Source: Corynebacterium accolens
Lineage (GTDB): Bacteria > Actinomycetota > Actinomycetes > Mycobacteriales > Mycobacteriaceae
Reading direction: 5' to 3'
DNA length: 64,000 nt
NCBI RefSeq assembly: GCF_023520795.1
Contig: NZ_CP046605.1
Coordinates: 310,001 to 374,000, forward strand
Positions 45,951 to 55,000 of this stretch are shown here, one piece after another. Each line of letters starts with the position of its first letter. Position 1 is the first letter of the stretch. The position numbers and the translations under genes were made by a program. Under the pieces are notes generated by a model, which ran no database searches, was not told the origin of the DNA, and saw only the letters and a list, made by a program, of their open reading frames with translations.

Positions 45951-46847
45951 CTAGACGAGGGCGACGGCGATGGCCTCGATGACTGCCCAGATGAGCATGG
46001 CGCGCCCGGTAAGCCCCAACACGGGGATGAGCTCGGCGCCGGTGGCGCCGCGATTGACGGTGCGCACCGCGCGGAGTGCAAACGGGAAGTAGACCAGACC
46101 GGCGAGCGCGAGCCAGCTGCCGAAGGCAACCGCGATGGTGAGCATGAAGGGCAAAAGCAGCAGGCCGGTAAAGAGCAGGCGGGCGTTCTTATTGCCCAGC
46201 CGCACCGCGAGGGTGATCTTGCCGGCCTCGGCATCGGAGGGGATATCGCGGATATTATTGACCAGGTTCACCCCGGAGCTCATGGCGCCGATGCCGATGG
46301 CCAGGGCTAGGCCCGTCCAGGAAATGTGGCCGGATTGGGTAAATTCGGTGCCGAGCACGGCGACGAGGCCAAAGAAGACGAAGACGGCGACCTCGCCCAG
46401 GCCGCGGTAACCGTAGGGGTTCTTGCCGCCGGTATAAAACCACGCGCCGGCGATGCACAGCGCACCGATGAGGATGAGCCACCAGGCACCAGCGGCCAGG
46501 GACAGGATGATTCCGGCCAAGCCAGCGACGGCGAAGCAGCCAAAGGCGGCGTATTTCACGTGGCTAGGCTGCGCGAGGCCGCTGCCGGTCAGCCGTTGCG
46601 GGCCGGTGCGGTCAGCATCGGTGCCGCGGATGCCATCGGAATAGTCGTTGGCATAGTTCACGCCGATGATAAGCGCCCACGCCACGATGAGCGCGAGCAT
46701 CGCGCGGCCGATATGCCCGCCGCTAATGCCGAAGGCCGCGCCCGTACCTGCGACAACGGGTGCGAAGGCGTTGGCCCACGTATGCGGGCGGGCGCCATTG
46801 ATCCAATCCTGTGCGGTAGCGGAATAATTACCGGCTGATGAAGTCAT
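45951..46847 (-). CDS. menA: 1,4-dihydroxy-2-naphthoate polyprenyltransferase MenA
   Basis: 298 residues from the ATG at 46847; an in-frame start three codons earlier is also possible. It joins the naphthoate head to the isoprenoid tail in menaquinone synthesis. UbiA-family motifs: N-Y-A-N-D-Y-S-D-G-I-R-G-T-D near 68-81 and the second Asp-rich region N-N-I-R-D-I-P-S-D near 197-205. About eight to nine membrane helices are evident. Confidence 0.93.
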   Translation of the reverse strand: MTSSAGNYSATAQDWINGARPHTWANAFAPVVAGTGAAFGISGGHIGRAMLALIVAWALIIGVNYANDYSDGIRGTDADRTGPQRLTGSGLAQPSHVKYAAFGCFAVAGLAGIILSLAAGAWWLILIGALCIAGAWFYTGGKNPYGYRGLGEVAVFVFFGLVAVLGTEFTQSGHISWTGLALAIGIGAMSSGVNLVNNIRDIPSDAEAGKITLAVRLGNKNARLLFTGLLLLPFMLTIAVAFGSWLALAGLVYFPFALRAVRTVNRGATGAELIPVLGLTGRAMLIWAVIEAIAVALV

Positions 46848-46934
46848 AGCCACCATTGTGCCACTGGGCTAGCAGCGTTCAGCAATCAGGAAGCCGGGGT
46901 CGGGGCTGGGGCCGAGGCCGGGCCCCGGTGAAGG

Positions 46935-48071
46935 TTAGGCGCTAAAGAGGGCGGCGACGGCCTGGCGGTCGACCTTGCCAGGGCCGGTGGTGGGAAAGTC
47001 CGCGAGGCGCTTTAAGTCCTTAGGCAGCTGCCAGCGGGGGAGTTCGGCGTCTTCGAGGGCCTCGAAGATATCGCCAAGTTCGGCATCACCGGTATAGGCG
47101 GCCACGATGGCCTGGCCCAGCCGCGGGTGCGGGATGCCGACGACGCACGCCTCGTCAACACCGGGCACCCGGAGGATCTCGCGTTCCAAGACGTCTGGGT
47201 GCAGCTTCAACCCGCCGGAGTCGATGACATTATCGAGGCGCCCGGTGACGGTGAGGATGCCGTCTTTGATGACACCGGCATCGGAAGTGGCGAACCACCC
47301 GTTTCCGGGAAACGCCTCGTGGCTTGGGGCATTGCGGTAGCCCTGCGCGATGGTGGGCCCGCCGAGCAAGATGCGGCCGTCCTGGACGCGGGCGGTCGTT
47401 CCAGGCAGGGGGCGGCCATCGTAGACGCAGCCGCCGGCGGTCTCGGAGGAACCGTAGGTGGTGGTGATAGTGATGCCCTGGTCCGCGGCCGCGGCGTGCA
47501 GGCGCGGGTGGATGGCGGCACCGCCCACCAAGATGGCATCGAAACTCTGGAGCGCATCGATGCCCTCCGCCACATCCATGGCCTTGGCCAGCTGCAGCGG
47601 GGTGAGCGCGGTGTAGGTGCGGTCGCCGGTGCGGGAGAGCTCCGCGGCGGCGCGGGCGAAGGCAGAGATATTAAAGCCTTCGCTGAGATCGAGGCAGAGC
47701 GGATCCACCCCGGCCACTAGGGAGCGGACGAGGACCTGGATGCCGGCGATGTGGTGGGCGGGCATCGCTAAGAGCCATTGCCCAGGGCCGCCGAGGACCT
47801 GGTGGGTGGCATCGGCGCTGGCGACCAGGTTGGCCGGCGTTAATTGCGCGCCCTTTGGGGTGCCGGTGGACCCGGAGGTGGAGACCACGAGCGCGATATC
47901 CTCGGCGATGGGCTCACCGGCGCGCTGGGAATTGCGCAGGAGGGTGGCGCGGGTGGCATCGGCAAGCGGCAGCGGCAAAAAGCAGGACCTGCCGGCAATG
48001 GCGGATTCGAGGTCCGGCAGGATGGCCGCGGGATCGTGCGGATCGACGGGCAAGGGGGCGAGGATAGTCAC
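46935..48071 (-). CDS. menE: o-succinylbenzoate-CoA ligase MenE
   Basis: About 378 residues; I use GTG 48071 but GTG 48092 is also open. It activates o-succinylbenzoate to the CoA ester for menaquinone. The ANL motifs are V-V-S-T-S-G-S-T-G-T-P-K-G, T-Y-G-S-S-E-T-A-G-G and G-R-L-D-N-V-I-D-S-G-G. It is shorter at the N-terminus than E. coli MenE, as is usual in actinobacteria. Same-strand partner of menB; a tiny membrane-protein gene lies between them. Confidence 0.9.
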   Translation of the reverse strand: MTILAPLPVDPHDPAAILPDLESAIAGRSCFLPLPLADATRATLLRNSQRAGEPIAEDIALVVSTSGSTGTPKGAQLTPANLVASADATHQVLGGPGQWLLAMPAHHIAGIQVLVRSLVAGVDPLCLDLSEGFNISAFARAAAELSRTGDRTYTALTPLQLAKAMDVAEGIDALQSFDAILVGGAAIHPRLHAAAADQGITITTTYGSSETAGGCVYDGRPLPGTTARVQDGRILLGGPTIAQGYRNAPSHEAFPGNGWFATSDAGVIKDGILTVTGRLDNVIDSGGLKLHPDVLEREILRVPGVDEACVVGIPHPRLGQAIVAAYTGDAELGDIFEALEDAELPRWQLPKDLKRLADFPTTGPGKVDRQAVAALFSA

Positions 48072-48137
48072 GGCACTAGATCTTAAGGCCACGGCGGGAC
48101 AAACCCCGGTTGCGGTCGGGGTGAGTCGATGCGGGAA

Positions 48138-48278
48138 TCAGCGGTAGCTGTCCTCTTGATCAAAGGGCCGCTCGTTATTGGCCTCGGCCTCTTTAATGCG
48201 GCGCAGCATCCACACGCGCGAGCCAAGAACGCCCGCGACGGCGAGGACCGCGAGCAGGATACAAAATGCGATGAGCAC
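48138..48278 (-). CDS. Tiny single-span membrane protein between menB and menE
   Basis: 46 residues if started at GTG 48278 (11 bases after an AAGGAG site), or 50 from GTG 48290. A hydrophobic helix (V-L-I-A-F-C-I-L-L-A-V-L-A-V-A-G-V-L) is followed by R-V-W-M-L-R-R-I-K-E-A-E-A and an acidic end. The ribosome binding site lies at the menB stop codon, which suggests translation coupled to menB. No known family. Confidence 0.55.
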   Translation of the reverse strand: MLIAFCILLAVLAVAGVLGSRVWMLRRIKEAEANNERPFDQEDSYR

Positions 48279-48293
48279 GGTGCGGGGCACTCC

Positions 48294-49262
48294 TTAGTAG
48301 TAATAGGGGAACTCGTCCCAGTTGGGCTCGCGCTTGTCCAAGAAGGACTGCTTGCCCTCGACGGCCTCATCGGTCATATAGGCCAGGCGGGTGGCCTCGC
48401 CGGCGAAGACCTGCTGGCCCATCAGGCCATCATCGGTGAGGTTGAACGCGAATTTCAGCATGCGCTGGGCGGTGGGGGATTTCATGTTGATTTCCTGGCC
48501 CATGCGGATGGCGGCGTCCTCGAGCTCGCCGTGGTCCGCGACCTCATTGACCGCGCCCATCTCATACATGCGCTGGGCATCGTAAGTGCGGCCCAGAAAG
48601 AAGATCTCGCGGGCGAATTTCTGGCCCACCATCTTGGCCAGGTAGGCCGAGCCATAGCCCGCATCGAAGGATCCGACGTCCGCGTCCGTCTGCTTAAAGC
48701 GTGCCTCCTGGCGGGAGGCCACGGTCATGTCGCAGACCACGTGCAGCGAGTGCCCGCCACCGGCGGCCCACCCATTGACCACGGCGATAACCACCTTGGG
48801 CATGGTGCGGATAAGGCGCTGGACCTCTAGGATGTGCAGGCGGCCGCCTTCAACCTTGGCGCGGGCCTCATCGACGCTGGATTCATCCGCCGTGGCATCA
48901 TCGTGGGCATGCTCGGTGGCATAGCGATACCCCGAGCGCCCACGAATGCGCTGGTCACCGCCGGAACAAAACGCCCAGCCGCCATCCTTTTGCGATGGCC
49001 CATTGCCAGTAAGCAAGATCGTGCCCACATCCGGGGTGCGGCGGGCGTGATCCAAAGTGCGATACAGCTCATCCACGGTGTGCGGCCGGAAGGCATTGCG
49101 CACCTCCGGCCTGTCGATGGCGATGCGCACAATCCCATTCTTCCGACCGTCCGCCGCCAGACGGTGGTAGGTGACGTCCGTGAGATCCCCAAAGCCCTCA
49201 ACCGGGCGCCACAATTCCTCACGGAACGGATTTTCGGTGCTGTATTTCTTCTGCTCGCTCAT
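48294..49262 (-). CDS. menB: 1,4-dihydroxy-2-naphthoyl-CoA synthase MenB
   Basis: 322 residues from the ATG at 49262 (M-S-E-Q-K-K-Y-S). It closes the second ring of the naphthoquinone head by Dieckmann-type condensation. The crotonase fold shows the oxyanion-hole region F-C-S-G-G-D-Q, then V-V-N-G-W-A-A-G-G-G-H-S-L and D-V-G-S-F-D-A-G-Y-G-S. The C-terminus ends Y-Y-Y, typical for MenB. An insertion of about 20 residues after R-S-G-Y-R-Y is usual in actinobacteria. Confidence 0.95.
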   Translation of the reverse strand: MSEQKKYSTENPFREELWRPVEGFGDLTDVTYHRLAADGRKNGIVRIAIDRPEVRNAFRPHTVDELYRTLDHARRTPDVGTILLTGNGPSQKDGGWAFCSGGDQRIRGRSGYRYATEHAHDDATADESSVDEARAKVEGGRLHILEVQRLIRTMPKVVIAVVNGWAAGGGHSLHVVCDMTVASRQEARFKQTDADVGSFDAGYGSAYLAKMVGQKFAREIFFLGRTYDAQRMYEMGAVNEVADHGELEDAAIRMGQEINMKSPTAQRMLKFAFNLTDDGLMGQQVFAGEATRLAYMTDEAVEGKQSFLDKREPNWDEFPYYY

Positions 49263-49563
49263 AGCGCCCAGCATAGTGGGCGCGAATAAGTTAAGTCCCC
49301 ATTCCCAACCCTCACCTCTACGCACTGCCCAGCATGCTGGTAATAATCGATACTCAATAACTGCGAGGGGTTACCCGCAATGTACCCGTGTACCCTGTGC
49401 CGGCGCGGTCATCAATACGGTGGGAAGACTCGAACTTCCTCAACCCTTTAACGCCAAAGGGTGCCTAGATGTCCTCGAATTTCCCCTCGAAGGCGGGGGC
49501 ATACTCGCTGCAAGTGCGTAAAGGCTACCGCCACGCGCGCGGCGTGGCATGACTAAAGCTTCG
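49263..49563. other. 301-bp intergenic region upstream of menB
   Basis: No gene is supported. The region should carry the menB promoter (leftward). A T-arm-like palindrome (GGAAGACTCGAACTTCC, 49423-49439) is present but no tRNA can be folded around it. A hairpin near 49530-49548 could end the DIP1984-family gene that reads into it. Confidence 0.55.
49530..49548 (-). terminator. Possible terminator after the DIP1984-family gene
   Basis: GCCACGC (49530-49536) and GCGTGGC (49542-49548) are exact reverse complements with a 5-nt loop. Read leftward the hairpin is followed by GGTAGCCTTTAC, so the T run is weak. It lies 15 bp beyond the gene's stop. Confidence 0.4.
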
Positions 49564-50025
49564 CTATGAAGTTATCAGTTCCGTATTCCAGTTCAACTGC
49601 TGGATGCGGGTATCAAGCTCCCGGTACTGCTTGGACAGGTCATCGACCCGTTTGCGCAGTTCTGCTACCGGCAGCGTGGCCACGAACTTAATCTCCGCGC
49701 GGGAGTAGCGATCCTGGCGCGCGCCCGCGGCCTGGGCGAGGTCGTGGTAGATGCGGCGGGTGCGCACGAGGCCATCGCGAAGCGCCAGTGCCTGCATCAA
49801 GTTCTTCTCGCCATCAAAATCAGTGGCCACGTTTGTGGCATTGATGGCCTGCACGAGCTTATCGATGCGCCCAGTAATGCCCTCCAACTCGCGCAAAAGC
49901 TCGGCCGGATCCTCGTCCGGGGTATCGCCCTCCTGCACGCGCACGACGGAGAGCAGGCGCTCGCGCAGCTCATTGAGCCGATCCTGCGCCTGCGCGCGCT
50001 CTGCTAATGCCTCTGCCAGTAACAT
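49564..50025 (-). CDS. DIP1984 family protein
   Basis: 153 residues from the ATG at 50025 (M-L-L-A-E-A-L-A-E-R-A-Q-A-Q); a longer start 19 codons upstream has a Pro-rich, unlikely N-terminus. Two long amphipathic helices flank a conserved middle (I-N-A-T-N-V-A-T-D-F, L-A-L-R-D-G-L-V-R-T-R-R-I-Y). This matches the DIP1984 family, named from C. diphtheriae and sometimes called septolysin; activity is not established. It lies between menB and the CRISPR array. Confidence 0.75.
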   Translation of the reverse strand: MLLAEALAERAQAQDRLNELRERLLSVVRVQEGDTPDEDPAELLRELEGITGRIDKLVQAINATNVATDFDGEKNLMQALALRDGLVRTRRIYHDLAQAAGARQDRYSRAEIKFVATLPVAELRKRVDDLSKQYRELDTRIQQLNWNTELITS

Positions 50026-50135
50026 GGTTCCTCCTTCAGGGTAGGTAGGAACCAACCTAGCCGGGGTGGGGGCTGGGGTCAATGGGGCTGAGACACAAAA
50101 GTGAAGCTGTGAACGTATCGCTTGTGGCTCTCCCA

Positions 50136-50748
50136 GTCAGAGCTTAGTTCTCATTACCCCTGATAGACTTCGCGAACCGGAGGTAGCAGGAGGGAGGTGA
50201 CTGGGGTTCAGTTCTCATTACCCCTGATAGACTTCGGCCGCGCCCCCGACAAGCTGGAGGTACGCTGGGGTTCAGTTCTCATTACCCCTGATAGACTTCC
50301 TCAGCGCCGCTAATCCAATCCCAGTCTGCTGGGGTTCAGTTCTCATTACCCCTGATAGACTTCGGTAACCCGGGATAACGTCCATTTCTTGGCTGGGGTT
50401 CAGTTCTCATTACCCCTGATAGACTTCATAAAGGTACTGTAAGGTACTAAGTACAGCTGGGGTTCAGTTCTCATTACCCCTGATAGACTTCTCAAGTAAA
50501 TGTCTTATTTCCTCCTCGCGCTGGGGTTCAGTTCTCATTACCCCTGATAGACTTCCCCACCGACAGGAAGCCTCTCAACAAGAGGCTGGGGTTCAGTTCT
50601 CATTACCCCTGATAGACTTCCACCCCGCGAGATAGTGCTTGCTCTAAGGCTGGGGTTCAGTTCTCATTACCCCTGATAGACTTCAAAGGAAAGTAAATCA
50701 TGCTAGGAACATGCTGGGGTTCAGTTCTCATTACCCCTGATAGACTTC
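50136..50748 (+). CRISPR. Type II-C CRISPR array: 10 repeats, 9 spacers
   Basis: The 36-bp repeat begins GCTGGGGTTCAGTTC and ends CCCCTGATAGACTTC. Repeats start at 50136 (degenerate 5' half), 50200 (first base A), 50264, 50328, 50392, 50456, 50520, 50585, 50649 and 50713. Eight spacers are 28 bp and one (50556-50584) is 29 bp. The repeat half that matches the tracrRNA anti-repeat is the 5' half on the + strand, so crRNAs should be read rightward, towards cas2 and opposite to the cas genes. The degenerate repeat at the left end suggests that side is oldest. No spacer match within the window was noticed. Confidence 0.97.
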
Positions 50749-50753
50749 CAGTG

Positions 50754-50773
50754 CGGCCCAAAAAAGGCCGTTT
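50754..50773 (+). terminator. Possible terminator at the cas2-side end of the array
   Basis: CGGCC (50754-50758) and GGCCG (50766-50770) flank a C-A6 loop and are followed by TTT. It starts 5 bp after the last repeat, which fits rightward transcription of the array. The stem is short. Confidence 0.4.
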
Positions 50774-50799
50774 AACTGGAGTTTATTGGTGATCCTGCT

Positions 50800-51129
50800 T
50801 CAAAAAATTACGAGTTGGGACGGTTTTTCCTCTACTCCAGCGGGCTCTGCCTTAGAAAATCTGATGGCTTTTGCCCACTGATTATCAGTGACGGAAATTA
50901 TCCTGATGTCGCCACCTTCTGGGAGAGCTGTCTTTATTTGTTTGACGGTCGAAGCGATTCTAGAAGACAGTGGGAAGTACTGGACATAAACGCTTAGTTG
51001 AGACCTGCAGAATCCGAGATCTAAGAGATGGTTTCGGAATTTGTTCGCTTCACTAGTTTGTTTCTTAGATTTAACAGGCAGATCGAACATCACCACACAC
51101 CACATTGGTTCACTATCCTTCGCTGGCAT
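50800..51129 (-). CDS. cas2: CRISPR-associated endonuclease Cas2
   Basis: 109 residues. Cas2 dimerises and forms the spacer-integration complex with Cas1. The ferredoxin-like fold starts with W-C-V-V-M-F-D-L-P-V near 7-16, with the conserved Asp, and F-R-N-H-L-L-D-L-G-F near 27-36; Q-L-S-V-Y-V follows. It overlaps the cas1 3' end by 17 bp, so the two are co-translated. The array starts about 50 bp beyond its stop. Confidence 0.94.
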   Translation of the reverse strand: MPAKDSEPMWCVVMFDLPVKSKKQTSEANKFRNHLLDLGFCRSQLSVYVQYFPLSSRIASTVKQIKTALPEGGDIRIISVTDNQWAKAIRFSKAEPAGVEEKPSQLVIF

Positions 51130-52027
51130 CGAGGATTCCTTCCCAACGGGGTACGCTTAGATCACGAACTGCTCCCTCGACATACAGGCCATAGTGCTGG
51201 CCAAATTCATTAAAAACGGTGCTTAATGATTTTCCATCAGCTTCGAAGGCCCAAGTTAGAGCAGTGGAAATTGCTGTCTTTTGAGAAGCAGCTAATTCAT
51301 CTCCATAGTTGATGGTTGTGAATACGATCTGGTCCACCATGGGGCGGAAGGGTTCCATGAGATCGTCCACAAGAGCCCAGTTATTTCCACGGCCATGATG
51401 AAACACACCGAGTGTTCCAGAGAGTCCAGCACCGGCGATGGCACGAATCCCATAGCCACGCAAAAGCGTGTAGCCGTAATCCAATGCGGAATTCCAACCA
51501 GGATCGCCGGCACCGGGTAAGCGCGAGAATGCTTGGTCATGCGATAAGCAGGACCAGTATTTTCGGGCTGCTTGAGCCTCCCGATTCTCGGGATCCCCGG
51601 ACTTTACAGTGCGAGATAGTTTAACCAGTTCATTGGCACCGTTCTTTTGTAGAGCTTTCAATACGGACGCCTGACCGTGGATTTTGGCAGCGACTATCCG
51701 AGTCCAGGCCTGTTTCTTTTTAGGAACAGAGAGCTGCGCTTGTGCTTGCTGTCGTGCACCCAACCGTGAGTGCTGATTCCATGGGTAGGCCCCAGACACT
51801 GGAACGCCCCGCCAATCGCAAACTAATAATGCGATGTCATAGTCACCAAACTTCTGAAGCACGGCACCACTGATTGAGCTCTTGGATCCGATCAGAACTA
51901 CTGCAATTTGGGATAGGGGTATAGCGACATCGTCGGCATCGACCTTGCTGATGACGAGTTGGCCCCGAGAATATCGAAGTGAACCGTGAAGATTTAGACA
52001 GTCTATTACTCGCCATCCAGCATTCAT
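51113..52027 (-). CDS. cas1: CRISPR-associated endonuclease Cas1 (type II)
   Basis: 304 residues from the ATG at 52027, 4 bp after the cas9 stop; an upstream in-frame start would overlap cas9. Cas1 inserts new spacers. Family marks include A-V-V-L-I-G near 41, the metal-binding E/H/D residues in N-S-A-L-D-Y-G-Y-T-L-L-R near 185 and the H of G-V-F-H-H-G near 213, followed by D-D-L-M-E-P-F-R-P near 224. No cas4 or csn2 is present, so the locus is subtype II-C. Confidence 0.94.
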   Translation of the reverse strand: MNAGWRVIDCLNLHGSLRYSRGQLVISKVDADDVAIPLSQIAVVLIGSKSSISGAVLQKFGDYDIALLVCDWRGVPVSGAYPWNQHSRLGARQQAQAQLSVPKKKQAWTRIVAAKIHGQASVLKALQKNGANELVKLSRTVKSGDPENREAQAARKYWSCLSHDQAFSRLPGAGDPGWNSALDYGYTLLRGYGIRAIAGAGLSGTLGVFHHGRGNNWALVDDLMEPFRPMVDQIVFTTINYGDELAASQKTAISTALTWAFEADGKSLSTVFNEFGQHYGLYVEGAVRDLSVPRWEGILDASEG

Positions 52028-52031
52028 TTTC

Positions 52032-55000
52032 TTACTCCGCCTTCCACGAGATTGGAAGGTGCGCATTGCTGGTGAGCCTTGCTCTGCCCAAAGCATCACG
52101 CCTTACCACCGTAACGTGTCCCTCACCAAAGAGCTTATTTATAGCAGGCAGCCAACCTGGTCGGTCAATAATCTTCTTAGCACCTATCGAAGTATCTTCA
52201 CGCAGACCTTCTGCGCTCATTTGGAGTGGTCGGAGCCTTAACGTGGATGGGGAGTAAAATCCGTCCAACCGCCAACGTCGGACTTGACCGAGCTCGCTTT
52301 GCATCTCCGCGATTTGGCCGGTATTGAAGTTAGACGTATCAATGACCAGCTCGTCATCGGTGACGAGCCAACCTAGGTACTCTGCTGTATTTTCTGCCAG
52401 TGCCTTTCGCAGCTTTGGTTCTGCTTGTCGGACAGACATGGTTTGCGGCTTGATTTCAACAGAAAACAGGTCTTCGTGACGGTGTCGAATGAGATCGGCG
52501 TTATAGACGCGAAGCATGCAGTAAACCGGCGCTTTCTTACCGGGAATCTTGTAAATGCGTGCATGGTGGAAGCGGCTCAGCTCGGCATAGCCGCCACGAA
52601 CCTTGATGGCTCCCGCACCTACAGGGAAGACTTCAATGTCATCTTCTGCGTCATACCAAGTACCGTGAATGCGGATCCGTCGATCTGGGTTTTCTGGAAG
52701 TCCGTTATTTTCATCGAAGTCCGGTTCTCGGGTAAGCGCACACCACAAAGCTTCACTAGAGGCACGGTCGATATCGGTGACGGAGATGGCGTCGCCGACT
52801 CGGATGGTCTTCAATTCGCCAATGCTATCTTCGTGTGCACGCCCATTTCCTAGGCGTAAACGCAAGTTGGAGGTGACGGCGATGCGATCTTCATCCAGTG
52901 CCTTTTGCAGCAGGACAGCCAGTTTTTGCATTTTGGGAAGCCAAGCATTCCACGCAGCGCGGTGCTCTGCATCGGATCCGGTGAATTCTTTCCATTGTTC
53001 GGCAGCCTGTAGAAGCTGAGCTTCACGCTTTTTATTGGAACGAATGGCTAGGGTTTCCGCGACATAGTTTTGGGTAAACGCAACGACTGCCGCATCGACT
53101 GCATGGTGACGTCGGTCGAGTCGGGACTTTCCAGTTCCGTCAATAAACCGTAGCTTGTCGGAGATACCTGCAGCTCGGCGCGCTTCTGCAGTAAGCTCAC
53201 CACGGTAGACGTTGACCACAGTATTTTCTTCCTGGAACCGTTGCGCCACTCGGCCGCGCAGCTCATTTGCCATCCACGCTACTGATTCCATGGAACGAGC
53301 ATCTAAAGGTTCATCGACAACGGTGCGTTTTAACCGGTCGCAGACGTTCTTGCGGAATTTCTTGAAGTCTTTTGAAGTCATTCCGGAGTCTTCTGACCAG
53401 TGTCGTGTCCTATCAAGTGCCTCTTTGACGCTGACGCCTGGAATATTGGTTTGCGCAGCCCACACAGCAAAAGGAATGTTCTTTTTTGCCAAGTTGCAGC
53501 GATGACAGGTGGCAACCAAGTTGTCCCTGGTATTTGTAGAGCCTTCGCCCGCACGCGGAACAATATGGTCCATCTCGCAGGTTGTGTAGGTAATAGGAGA
53601 ACCGCAGTACGCGCATTGGCAGTTCTGTCTTTGCACGGATTGGTAGCGCCACAAATCCGAACTGCGCAGTTTTCCGTCGATTCCTAGGTTTTCCTGCATT
53701 TGCTTGAAGAGCTCTCGGTTCCGCTTGTGGCGGGCGTTGTTAGCTCGGTCAATTTCATTGGCTTTGGATTTGCTAATGAAGCCATCGCGAACGTGCTCGA
53801 TCACCACAGATTTGGGAGCGCCCCATTCATCTGCTGCAGCTTCTAACCACCGTGCCACTCCTTTAAGGACACGGTCTACGGCTGGATTGCCAACGGGTTC
53901 ACCAATTCGAGGCGCGGGAGGTGCCCAGTCTTTGGGGATATCAAACTCAGCTAGGCGGGCTTCATAAAGATCCAAATTTTCGTCGAGCATTCGGCTAGTC
54001 AGACGCATCAAGGTGTCTTCGCTGTAGGCAGCACGCCCAATTGGGAGGTGAAGGGAATCTAGTTTCTCTTGTTCAGATTCATCTAAATTGGCGAAGAATG
54101 CTTGAGTTTGTGCTCCGGCTGGGGAGTCGAAGTCTTCCACCTCGGAGTTGGATAGGGCCTTCAGCATCGCAGCACGCTCATCGTCGTTGGCGCCTTCCCA
54201 CCAGTGCACGAGGGGTTTTATCTTGCACCCCAGGATAGTTCTGTTGGTATCGTGCACCGGGGGTGCAGCTCCGGCGCGTTCACCATCATCGGTCATCGTG
54301 GCAGTGCCGTGGAGCTGGCCTCTGTCGATGTTTAAGACCTCGGCAACTTTGAGCCACGACGGCTCCTCTTTATGCGAGAGGTTGATCAGGTAGTTAAAGA
54401 CGATGAGTTTTTCGTCTCGGTCGAGAGGAGTAGAAACACCGTCGCGGTAGATACGCAGGTTTCCAGCCAAAGCGACGATTCGGTATTGCTGAAAAGCGTC
54501 CGAAGCTTTTAGAGCACGGGGTAGCTTTGGTTGCAGCGGGTCTTTTCCTACGCGCCCAATTTGTGCGCCCTTGGGAGATTCTGCGGCGAAAACAAGATCC
54601 AAAATCTGCTTTCGGAGGGCGTCATCAATTTTCTGCACTCGGCAGATTTCGTTGATTTCACGAGCGTGATCAATCTGATGAAGACGAGCCGAGATTACTG
54701 CTTGGTTAACCTGCTCCTGTGGTTTCTTTTCATCCTTTTTCTTCCCGCCACCGCGCAGCCTGTCCTTGCCAAACTGCGCAAAGGAAATTAGCTGGCCAAC
54801 GGTAACGGTTTCCGGAATCTTGTGGCCAGTGGACTCCTCGAGTTCTTTGCGGATCTGTTCAAAGGCATCGCTCGGTTTGTCGGGAGAGTACAAGCTCGAT
54901 ACTTTCCAGTACGGATTCCGCCAGCCACGGTGGTTGGCTATATGGCGGAAAGCGATGGAGAGGTACATTCCTCGTTGGGCATCGTCGGAGATATATCCAT

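Noticed and set aside
49423-49439. tRNA gene suggested by the T-arm-like GGAAGTTCGAGTCTTCC on the minus strand
   Set aside because: No matching 5' acceptor strand, anticodon arm or D arm is found within tRNA distance, so only an isolated palindrome is present.
50136-50171. First repeat as a separate unrelated sequence
   Set aside because: Its last 24 bases match the repeat exactly, so it is a degenerate terminal repeat and is counted in the array.
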